From Aricia agestis (lineage: Eukaryota > Arthropoda > Insecta > Lepidoptera > Lycaenidae): 64,000 nt of DNA. Positions 54,859 to 64,000 of this stretch are shown here, piece after piece. Made by a program: the position numbers and the translations under genes. The stretch is from positions 4,469,001 to 4,533,000 of the forward strand of contig NC_056409.1 in the NCBI RefSeq assembly GCF_905147365.1, written 5' to 3'. The notes under the pieces were generated by a model. It saw only the letters and a list, made by a program, of their open reading frames with translations. It searched no databases and was not told the DNA's origin. Every line of letters begins with the position of its first letter. Within the stretch, counting starts at the first letter, position 1.

Positions 54859-55088
54859 AGAGCGTCCGTGGTCTAATGGGTCTTCGGTTCGCACTCCTAG
54901 AGGGTGCAGGTTCGAACCCGGGTGGAGGCGTGTACCTATGAGACATTTTCTGATCTCAAGTACATAATACGGACGCTCGTACGCCCGCACATAGTTGGTC
55001 CCAGACGTATTGACTAGTTCTTTCCTCTGGACTAGGCCGACTATGATGCGAGAATGCCGTATGCGCTTGGGTAACCATAAGGACATTT
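54859..55088 (+). mobile_element. tRNA-derived SINE of a second type
   Basis: Head with TCCGTGGTCTAATGGG (A box-like) and GGTTCGAACCC (B box), then a non-tRNA body TTTTCTGATCTCAAGTACAT...GTTGGTCCCAGACGTATTG. Acceptor ends do not pair. A hAT-like end CAGCCTTTCCCAAAG precedes it at 54846. Confidence 0.55.
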
Positions 55089-55337
55089 AAAAATCTTGTC
55101 CCAGGCACTACAGTATTTGAGGAGTGGTTACTTCGCTCTGAAAAATACTGTATAAATCATCCACAACGGATGTAAAGGCCTAGTTTTTCCCAAAGTGGGC
55201 GATAACGCCCCTTTGTGGGCGCTGAGGGACTGAAGGGATGAGTCTTGAGGAGTGATTTATTTCATCAGGATGCATTTAAAATTGAAACAATGGGAGCGCT
55301 AAAATATAATTCGGTTCACAAAATAAGTCTGATTTAT

Positions 55338-55743
55338 ATTATTATTTTTAACAAAAAATTAAAACCGACTTCCAAGATAAAAACAATAATAACATCCTTA
55401 TAATATGAACTAAAAAGTATTAAATAATTTTTCCTATCTAATAGTGCCTTTTTCCGAATTCGGCTAAACCTCAACTATTTCTGTACTCAATCTTCATCAT
55501 TTTGAAGTCGGTACCAGATAGCTGAATCTTTAGTTCTCTGACAGAATATTTGAAACTTTTGGAACTGGCACCGACTTCAAAATTATGAAGATTGAGTACA
55601 GAAATAGTTGAGGTTTAGCCGAATTCGGAAAAAGGCACTATTAGATAGGAAAAATTATTTAATACTTTTTAGTTCATATTATAAGGATGTTATTATTGTT
55701 TTAACCTTGGAAGTCGGTTTTAATTTTTTGTTAAAAATAATAA
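55338..55743. mobile_element. Foldback element with 179-bp arms
   Basis: Left arm 55338-55516 (AACAAAAAATTAAAACCGAC...) and right arm 55565-55743 are almost perfect complements, around a 48-bp centre. One arm is also found inside the CACTA-like element at about 9921-10078. Confidence 0.8.
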
Positions 55744-58091
55744 TTTCACTCTTTTTAGTTACCTACTAACCATCGCGTAAGTATATTTAATATTCTACGT
55801 ATCTTAATTCTTAGTCAGACGTCGTGCTCACAAATATCAGGTAGATAATTTTATACAATACATTTAAAAAAATCGAAGTGAACAGTAAACACGTGCTAGC
55901 CGCTAGGCAATTATTGTACCTATAAACTTGCACAGAAATTCGATCTGTATATGTATCAAAATCGTGTAAATATAAACCGTATAAACGAAGTATTTTTTAT
56001 ACTAATTGCGATTGTGTTTCTTATTCCTATTACGATGTAGATTAGCTATGTATGTCCACACTGTACACTTTCATCTTCAATTTTCGTCATCTTCTTTCAT
56101 TCAATTCGTATTGGCGCATTCAATAATTTAATACGTCAAAGAACGCAACGCCAACATTGTATTTTTTTTTGTTCGGTTGGCCTGAAGGAAACTGGGCACT
56201 ATGGGAAAAAGACTTAAAAAATTGTGACGAAAAAATACAACCCCCAATGACCACCCCTTTTTATTAAACCAATCTATAGGGGGCGCCCGCGCCAAGGGAA
56301 GCAAAAAAGCTCAGATAAACTTTTCTCAAAAATCAACCCCTGTCGAATGACAGGCCGAAATGTGACCCTCGTTAGTATGGCGAAAATACTTAGAAAAATT
56401 TGGCTAAGGTTTAGGAACCTACGTCAATTAAATGTTGGTGACATGGGTTAAGGAGGATTGTTTTGGGTGAGAAAAACTCCTACTTGCCGTTTCCACCGCC
56501 AGTAAACTCTCCGTTTAGAAGAAATTCGCATTTGAGATTTTCGTAATCTTCAGATAAGATCATCGGTTTTCTGATGTTTACGAAGTATTTTTAAGGCATC
56601 TCAAGGCTGTGATGAGTGGGTCTTACTTAACTACCTAGCCACGGATACCGAAGGGGGGGACGGGGGGTCGCAGCCCCCCTAAAGGGGGGGCTGCGACCCC
56701 CCGTCCCCCAAAAACAAAAACAAACACCATCCAGAAAGTCCAAAAGTAGGTTAGGTTAGGTTGGAACTTAGACCACAACACCCAGAAATAGGAGTGGTCG
56801 AACATACAAAAAAAAAATATCCACAGCCGAATATATAACCTCCTCGTTTTTTGGAAGTCGGTTAAAAATATGCGTCCGCTCGAACACGCGGCTTGGCGGG
56901 TAGGTACACCACCCGCCCGTCTGTCTGTCCACGGTTTTGCTCAGAGACTATAGGACCTACAAAGCTGTAATTTGGCATGAATGCACAGTTGTATATTAAT
57001 GATGCCGACAAAATGGTACATGAAATCTTAAAAAAATATTTCTTTTTATGGTACCTTCCCTACACATCAAGCGGGGATGACATATTTTTTTTCGCGTCCA
57101 CTCCATCGTGTGGAGTGTCGTTGGATAGGTTTTTTAAAAATATTATGAGTATTCATAGATTATTTTCCGATTTAGGGATCCGTTTGTAAAATTTTAAGTT
57201 TTAAAGTGGAAAATATCGTTAGAGTCCAGTGTCACCCCCTTCTACCAGCTAAACTGTGGCTTCTGGAAATGTAAAAAAATGTAAAAAAATTCACAGGAGT
57301 AGGAAATATGCTGAATTTAAAAGGAGAACTATCACGGCTCGGAAGACTTCATAAGTTATTGAGTCGATCAACAAAAAAAATGTATTCGGCGAAGTATAAA
57401 GGAACTTTTCGTTCAAATTCCTTTGAAAGTAACTGAGATGATTTTAATTTAACAATAAACTGTGCTCAGCATCTCTTTTTCTCTTCTTTATTTCAATTTC
57501 CATCTACAGTCTCTACTATCTATTCTCTAATCTAATCTAAAGTTTCTCTTCGTTTTTGTTGTTTATTTCTGATTCTCTACATTTTCACTCAAGCTTAACT
57601 GTACGCAAAATAGTTTTGAGTCTTTAGGTTTCAGTTCAAACTTCATTGTACACAGTCTTCTGGGTCCTCTACAATTTCGTTTAACCTTAACATAGTCCCA
57701 TCACTGACACCAGGGCATACAGTAAACTAGTTGTAAAGGAAACAGTTATGCAATTAAATCCCAGATAGAGTTGCCTTCTGATGATCAGCTGTTGGTTGTC
57801 AGGGGAGACGGGACGAGATGATGCACAGATTGGCCTCACGCTGCGCACGTCGTGGCTCCCGTATGGACCGTCAGCAAATAAATATGTAAAAGTGGAATAA
57901 GTTCAAGAAAACTGTATTATTATTGCTCTAAGACTATAAAATATGTGTATCCGTTTGTTTTTACGACTAAAGTACAAAATAATATGATGTGCACGGAGAC
58001 ACATAACACTACCACAGTATAGCAATATTAGTCCCATATTATGTCATATTGCTATACTGTGACACTACGGTAAGATTCCCGCAGAACTGCC
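55744..58091. other. Repeat-rich intergenic sequence, no gene
   Basis: Contains sequence typical of lepidopteran dispersed repeats ending GGAAGTCGGTTAAAAATA near 56870, a GC-rich hairpin at 56655-56709 and a hairpin at about 58011-58064 (CACAGTATAGCAATAT). Open frames here are short and unsupported. Confidence 0.4.
56655..56709. repeat. GC-rich perfect hairpin
   Basis: GGGGGACGGGGGGTCGCAGC and its exact complement form 25-bp arms around a 5-bp loop in an AT-rich setting. Confidence 0.9.
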
Positions 58092-58338
58092 TCGTACGAA
58101 GTCGTCAGCAAAAACTAAAGGAGAGCTTTAAATCTAATATTCTTGAGTCTCCCTCGTCATACGGGTCATCAGCAAAATCCAAAGAAGAGCTTTTGAGCAA
58201 ATATTTTTGAGTCTGCCTTGTCATACGAGTCATCAGCAAAATCCAAAGAAGAGCTTTTGAGCTAATATTCTTGAGTCTGCCTCGTCATACGATCAGCAAA
58301 ATCCAAAGAAGAGCTTTTGAGCTAATTCATGAGTCTTT
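58092..58338 (+). repeat. 64-bp tandem repeat, nearly four copies
   Basis: Units begin GTCATCAGCAAAATCCAAAG, continue GAAGAGCTTTTGAGC, TATTCTTGAGTCTGCC and TCGTCATACG. The first copy is most diverged and the last is shortened. Confidence 0.85.
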
Positions 58339-58486
58339 ACCGTGAAAACCTTAGAACCAATTCTTCCTACCTACTTAAAATAGTGTAAGTGGAAGTTGAT
58401 CCTCGGTAAAATATGGTCATTCTTGGTATAAATTATAATAAAAAGTGATGTTTTAAGTTTTAACACAGAATTTTGTACAAGTTTTG

Positions 58487-58816
58487 TACGTGGGAGAGCC
58501 ATGCTTCGGCACGAATGGGCCGGCTCGACCGGAGAAATACCACGTCCTCACAGAAAACCGGCGTGAAACAGCGCTTGCGCTGTGTTTCGCCGAGTGAGTG
58601 AGTTTACCGGAGGCCCAATCCCCTACCCTATTCCCTTCCATACCCTCCCCTATTCCCTTCCCTTCCCTACCCTCTCATATTTCCCTATTCCCTATTAAAA
58701 GGCCGGCAACGCACCTGCAGCTCTTCTGATGCTGCGAGTGTCTATGGGCGACGGAAGTTGCTTTCCATCAGGTGACCCGTTTGCTCGTTTGCCCCCTTAT
58801 ATCATAAAAAAAAAAA
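58487..58816 (+). mobile_element. Poly(A)-tailed lepidopteran repeat (GGGAGAGCCATGC), copy 2
   Basis: TACGTGGGAGAGCCATGC to CATAAAAAA, with the CCCTACCCTATTCCC minisatellite inside. Confidence 0.75.
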
Positions 58817-59255
58817 TAAGATCCCTGAGTGGGATATACCTGAAAAACTTGTAAAATTATCTTATAGATAGTTATAACTTCAAACAAAATTTACTAGATT
58901 CTTCAGTAGGTTCCACTGTTGTATTGAGGCTCGCTTTATATGCGTTTCGCCCTTCGAATAACTTCGCGAGATCACAAGCAATTGCATGTAAATACATAGT
59001 GGCGCGGCACAAAAACACTCGTTTCTTGTTTTTAGCATTCCTTAATTTTTTTCTTTATTTCTTTGTTCACAGTACCTCTTCAGCGCGGGCGCAGTGCGGT
59101 CCGGCCTGCGAGTTAACAGGCGCTGTCAGCCGGGACCGGACAGGAATACCGACCATAAATCATCGCACACTTTTTAATTACCGACACTTCGAATGGGGTG
59201 ACTGTGACGTCACAACAAAGTTTGGGTCACGCTTGACGATGATGATTACAATAAG

Positions 59256-59448
59256 AGCAATAGCGCACTAGCAGCTAGGCCGCAGCGGCTAGGTCGCGAC
59301 GGCCTTCGAGAGCTTTGTGTGGCCGCTGGCCGCATGGTGGCCAGGTGCACGTGGTCTATGCTATGGCATATTATATTAGCCACACCAAGCTCTCGCGAAG
59401 GCCGACGCGACCTGGCCGCTGCGGCCTAAACGCTAGTGCGCTATTGCT
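59256..59448. mobile_element. Palindromic GC-rich MITE
   Basis: AGCAATAGCGCACTAGC on the left and GCTAGTGCGCTATTGCT on the right; inner GGCCGCAGCGGC, TCGCGACGGCCTTCG and GAGAGCTT blocks are also inverted. Confidence 0.65.
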
Positions 59449-59599
59449 GTAACAGACTCTGTATACAATGTCGTCTTACACGAATAGACTCAGCATAATT
59501 TTAATAAATTCATTCCAAAAGATCATACTCAAATCAATCCCTTTTTATTTCAATTCAATAGCAATAATGCTGTTACAGTTAGACTCAAAACCAATAATC

Positions 59600-60637
59600 A
59601 TGAAGTCAACGATCTACCGCGCCATCGAGATGATTGATCGCGCTAAAATGATAGATCCGACCTCCGGGCTCCGGGTAAGGTAATTCGTGATTTCTTTACT
59701 ATGTAAACCCACAGTATAATTTTCATACAGTAGAATAGACTAACATGGTCTTGAAATTAAACTAGCTCAATAAGAAGAGAAGTGTCACGTGCTGCGTGCG
59801 CGTAAAGTGATATTGGATGTTTTGACTTTTGTTGCTTCAAGATATCTGTTATCATGCCCATGTGTGCGTTTGCACGATCCGGATTGGAAAATGGTCTACT
59901 GTAAGTTACGTATTTCGTTTAACTGGTAATGTTTAACGTGTATGCTTACTTTTATGTTTTACAAAGAGGATGGGGTGAACCGTGAAACTATGTATTTCCC
60001 TTCTTGGCAGTCTTTTTGTGCTTTGTTACTTACCATTGGCTTTTCCTTTCTCTACATAGCTGATTAAGCGACGCTTATTTAATTTCTCTTACACATCCAC
60101 ACCACCAGAGAGTTGAGAGAGTTCGCAGGTGCGTTTTATCATGACAGCGCCCTCTGCGTCAGCTCGAATTAAACTGAGATTCGATATTCAAACGAGTTGT
60201 TGTGGATCAAACGCGCCGCGCCTTTGTGTGGCCGGCGGCCGCCGCTACTGTTGTAGCGAACACCTCCGGGATTTTTAACCTTATGGCTTTAGTAATAGAA
60301 CACACGAAGTCAGTCGGCGATTGGCATACATTACAGATTCAATTGATAATAATTAAGCTCACGTTACTGATATTTTCCTTGATACACGGAGAAAGAAAGT
60401 ATTGTGAAATAACTTGTATGGTGCAACGGAAGCGCACAATTTTGTGAACTGCAGTCGTTAACTTTTATCATGAAAAGATGCTCAGAATATCAACATGTAC
60501 AACGCGCTAATTCTTTTTCCGTTTTGATTTAAATTAAAACTTACTATAACAACTCTATTTTTCAGGACCTGAAACTGGCTCTACAATCTTCAAGCAAGCG
60601 TTCAAAAAGCAAATTTAAGCTAAATAAGAGTAGATAA
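59600..60637 (+). CDS. Weak candidate: two-exon small protein
   Basis: An open segment from ATG at 59600 (or in frame from 59468) to 59674 ends CGG before donor GTAAGG. A second segment starts after the acceptor CTATTTTTCAG at 60566 and runs to TAA at 60637. Both are phase 0 and join to MKSTIYRAIEMIDRAKMIDP plus 28 more residues, ending in a Lys/Ser/Arg-rich tail. The first part has balanced codon use unlike its AT-rich surroundings. I recognise no family and see no promoter; it could be part of a larger transcript or chance. Confidence 0.22.
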
Positions 60638-61213
60638 TTATTACTTGGCAGTTGGCAGATAAATAAGTTTTGGTGATAATAATTGGCAAGAGAATGTACG
60701 CAACCATAATACCTAAACTACAAGAACACTACTTCGATGTAGAGCTATAAGCAATAAGGTGCCCAGAATGAAGACATTGAAAGCGCTATGCAATTTTCAG
60801 GACTGTCGCGTTTGCCAAAAAACAGGCAACACGCCGCTTGCCGGTGTTACAAAGTGTTCCTAATTTCTGGCCGAATAAACAGCAACAAACGAATAAGCAG
60901 CAAGCAACAATTCGGCAGGAGTAGCCTCAGATCGAGGATAATCCCACAAAGTGCCGATACCACCCAAGAATCCGCAATGCCATTGTTCAGTAAGTAATGG
61001 CACGGTAATAGTAAGCTTGTATTGTATGCCGTGTTGATTAAAAAAATACAATTTTGATTAAGCAATAAGCAGTAGGCACCGACGTAAGGTTTCTATAAGT
61101 TCTTTAACATTCCCCATTGGTTCTTACCTCTTATATTCTAAAGTTCCTCCAAAACTAGCTACTGCCTACTGCACAATGATTGTATAATAGGTAGAGTGTA
61201 AGTAATAAAGTTT
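60638..61213. other. Intergenic, no supported gene
   Basis: An acceptor-like TTTTCAG at 60801 precedes GACTGTCGCGTTTGCCAAAA with a short open frame (60788-60997). Nothing recognisable. Confidence 0.3.
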
Positions 61214-61549
61214 ATACGTGGGAGAGCCATGCTTCGGCACGAATGGGCCGGCTGGACCGGATAAATACCACGTTCTCACAGAAAACCGGCGTGAAACAGC
61301 GCTTGCGCTGTGTTTCGCCGAGTGAGTGAGTGAGTTTACCGGAGGCCCAATCCCCTACCCTATTCCCTTTCCTACCCTCCCCTATTCCCTTCCCTTCCCT
61401 ACCATCCCCTATTACCCTATTCCCTCTTAAAAGGCCGGCAACGCACATGCAGCTCTTCTAATGATGCGAGTGTCCATGGGCGACGGAAGTTGCTTTCCAT
61501 CAGGTGACCCGTTTGCTCGTTTGCCCCCTTATTTCATAAAAAAAAAAAA
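61214..61549 (+). mobile_element. Poly(A)-tailed lepidopteran repeat (GGGAGAGCCATGC), copy 3
   Basis: Very similar to 58487-58816 over its full length, same orientation. Confidence 0.75.
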
Positions 61550-62759
61550 TTTGGAAGATGATATTCAGGCTAGGGCCTTGCTGTGAATCTCCTTCAGATG
61601 GAAGTATGATAAGGAATGATGGACTAAAAAACTAGATATCTTTCTAAAAAGTAAACAACCTTCTTCACTGGTAGGCAAAGTGTGTAGGCAATGTCTTTAC
61701 AAAAATGCAGTGCTCTTCTATATAACTACTTACGCTGCATTTTAGGTCGCAGAATCCGCTAGTACCTAGAACTGTTCTAAATTCTAGATTATGTTTAACA
61801 AGGCCGAACCCTCTCTTCTGTAGTTTTGCTATTACCCTTTTCTGTGTGGTCAAATCCAGATGATTTTGAGATAATCCTCGCCATCTTTTAGAACAACAAC
61901 AATAAAACAACAGTCTTACGGCCGTTCGGGGAAACACTTCGGCATCTCTTTAGTGTTGAAGTGATCCGAAGATTAGGAGCGGATAAATATTGTTGTGTGT
62001 AATGGATATGCAGCAGAGCATAAATAGCCGGTCAGTGTAATACAGATACAATACACTTTCTAGATGACCGACGCTCGTGCGTTTTCGTCGGCGTTTTTTG
62101 CACGCGATAGATCAGTGGCTTAAGTACCTTTCATAGTGCCGAATGCTTTCAGAAGTGTGTCTTTGAAGATTGTTTGGTCAACGTATGTTCAATCTACTTA
62201 TCCTGTTTCAACAGGATAAGTAGATTTCAGTCTGGAAAAATGATTTTGTTAACTGTAATTCAGATTTTAGACAAGTAGGTATAGGCCATAGAAGCAGTGA
62301 ATTTTTAAAAACGCATGGTAAGTGAAATGTGCTGAAAGAAGAAAGAGACATGATTTTAATTTTTAATAAACACTAACTTATGTATTGTAGTCTCTAAACG
62401 TGACGTGATATTAAACTCTACATTCTGTGTCTCCACCTAGTAGGTAATCATCATAAAGTTAATATACCTATATACCTAGGTATATTAACTTTATGGTAAT
62501 CATCCACTTCTGACGTTTCTTTGTTTCTTTAACCTTTACCTAGTGCTTGAAATATACTTGTCTCCCTCGCACAATGTTCAGTATTATAAATGCATACATA
62601 ATGCAGATGTAAGTTTGTATTCCGCATCAGCGCACTTGACGGGCATACATGCGATATACCGAGCGCGGTTCACACCATACGGTGAAGACTAATTAAAAAA
62701 TGTACACTCAACGCCAATAACTTGTAAACATGTTACTCATACAATAAGCAATTTCTGAA
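61550..62759. other. Intergenic, no gene
   Basis: Two short perfect hairpins: 62194-62225 (TCTACTTATCCTG/CAGGATAAGTAGA) and 62452-62495 (CATAAAGTTAATATACCT and complement). Confidence 0.4.
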
Positions 62760-62964
62760 GAACTAGGGAGATCTCAACTCCGTTGCGCCTAAATTCGTTT
62801 ATCGCGTGGGAACCGTACATTTTTCTGGGATAAAAAGTATCCTATGTCCTTTCACGCGACTCGAAGTATCTCCGTACTTAATTTTAGCAAAGACGGTTCA
62901 GGGGTTGGGCGTGAGGAGGCAACAGACAGACAGACACACTTTCGCATTTATAATGTGAGTATGG
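62760..62964 (-). mobile_element. Helitron-like fragment
   Basis: Minus-strand 5' part CATACTCACATTATAAATGC, then a GTCTGTCTGTCTG tract and TGAACCGTCTTTGC. The low end is not clear. Confidence 0.45.
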
Positions 62965-63487
62965 GTTTTGTTTCTACACTTATTTAATCTTTTCAGGTAC
63001 GTTTAAACGGCGAATCGAGGCTTAAACCTTTAACCTGCATACTTTAAATTTTTTTATGAAATTCTCTATCGGTATTTTGATTTTAACTTAGTATAGGGAA
63101 AGTTTATGAAAAATCGACTAATCACAATTATTTCAGCGATATCATTTAGCCCCTTTCATCCACGGCGCACGCCTTTTTACTATTTAGTTAAGAAGTATTA
63201 TCGGTATTAAAACTCACTAGCTAATACCACTTTCAATTTAAATATTATTTTACAAACAGTAAAAGACAGGATTAGGGGTTTTAAGAAACCTCTTCAAATT
63301 CAACTCATTGTTTTTGGCTACTGCCTTTTGTCTGTTCATAGGAAAAGACAAGCCGATAATCTGTACACAAAAGCAACAATGGAAGCAAAACCGCACAAAT
63401 TATTTACTTAATTACTTATTGTTGTTTGAAATTAGTCATTTAAGTGTGTATTGTAATAAACTGCGGGATTTTGCTTCGATAGATTAA

Positions 63488-63938
63488 GGCGACGCCTTGA
63501 TAATTTGGCTGTAGCGATATCGATTTTTCTCAGCAATGGCTAAAGCTAAGAAATTAAAGTATTCATCATGTCTTTGTCTTTGAATTACCCATAGCATAAC
63601 ACGATTGGTCAACTTTTATAACACAGAATAATCAATCAAAAAGACCACTGTAAAAAAAGGAATTCCTATTTTGCCAACAGAGGAGAGTGATTTAAGCTTC
63701 CAAAATTTGTACATAGATTGGTTCAAGCATACACTTTAATTTGCCCATAGCTTATATTATGAAATGTATTTAAGGTTTTTAAATTACGCGACAAAAACCA
63801 TTTTGTCGCTTACACCCTTTCCATTTTTCGCTGTTCCATTGCTTGTTTTTAAATATGAGAGGCCGGGCCGGCCTCTCATAGAAAACAAGCAATCTAAAAC
63901 GTATCCGACACGGTTTTTTACTTTAATGCGGCGTTACC
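63488..63938. mobile_element. TTAA-type DNA transposon, copy 3 (uninterrupted)
   Basis: GGCGACGCC...GGCGTTACC ends, TTAA at 63484-63487 and 63939-63942. It holds the uninterrupted forms of both insertion sites seen in copy 1 (GATAATTTGGCTG and TTTGAATTACCCATAG). Confidence 0.75.
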
Positions 63939-64000
63939 TTAAATGGTTCGGACGAAACAGCAGAAAATCGAGCTCGCTAGTGTTCCTCTCGGCTTACAAA

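Noticed and set aside
54859..54932. A functional tRNA gene
   Set aside because: A and B boxes are present but acceptor pairing fails and a SINE-like body follows.
58924..59271. 115-codon plus-strand frame
   Set aside because: No recognisable motif and its end overlaps the MITE at 59256.

Overview
This window is a piece of insect nuclear DNA, almost certainly from a moth or butterfly (Lepidoptera). The basis is spliced genes with short GT-AG bounded exons, AT-rich introns, intronic tRNA genes and a dense load of repeats typical of Lepidoptera: TC...CTAG Helitron-like elements inserted at AT, tRNA-headed SINEs, a poly(A)-tailed repeat carrying GGGAGAGCCATGC, foldback MITEs, mariner remnants and a CR1/Daphne-like LINE. 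There are no bacterial operons, CRISPR arrays or intact viral genes.

Two host genes can be reconstructed, both on the minus strand. The first is torso-like (tsl), the secreted MACPF protein of the Torso receptor pathway. Its coding exons run from 12670 down to 1283 and join into a 338-residue protein: exon 1 at 12670-12573 (signal peptide), exon 2 at 5736-5512, exon 3 at 4744-4622, exon 4 at 4323-4149 (MACPF signature), then either of two homologous 135-nt exons at 3033-2899 and 1972-1838, and exon 6 at 1543-1283. The two homologous exons have the same length and phase and are about 53% identical in protein, so they look like mutually exclusive exons. This is the most interesting signal in the window. 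A core promoter and noncoding first exon at about 50227-50082 probably belong to tsl, which would give it a first intron of about 37 kb. Nearly everything from 12.7 to 50 kb would then be intron: two co-oriented tRNA genes (Asp-GTC, and an intron-containing Leu-CAA) plus layers of transposons.

The second gene (54576-51556) has three exons and encodes an unrecognised secreted protein of 850 residues. It has a signal peptide, two four-cysteine clusters, an acidic stretch and a short motif repeated three times near the C terminus. It has its own TATA box and poly(A) signal and lies just upstream of the putative tsl promoter.

Region by region. 1-12.7 kb: tsl coding exons, with a TIR element just past the poly(A) signal and a nested stack (TTAA-type element containing a CACTA-like element and a LINE) in intron 1. 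12.7-50 kb: tRNAs, Helitrons, MITEs, a dead mariner, hAT-type MITEs, and an odd 2-kb block with many copies of TATCGGTG. 50-54.6 kb: putative tsl first exon and the secreted-protein gene. 54.7-64 kb: repeats, a 64-bp minisatellite, and one weak candidate two-exon small gene on the plus strand. All calls come from reading the sequence; no database or expression check was possible.
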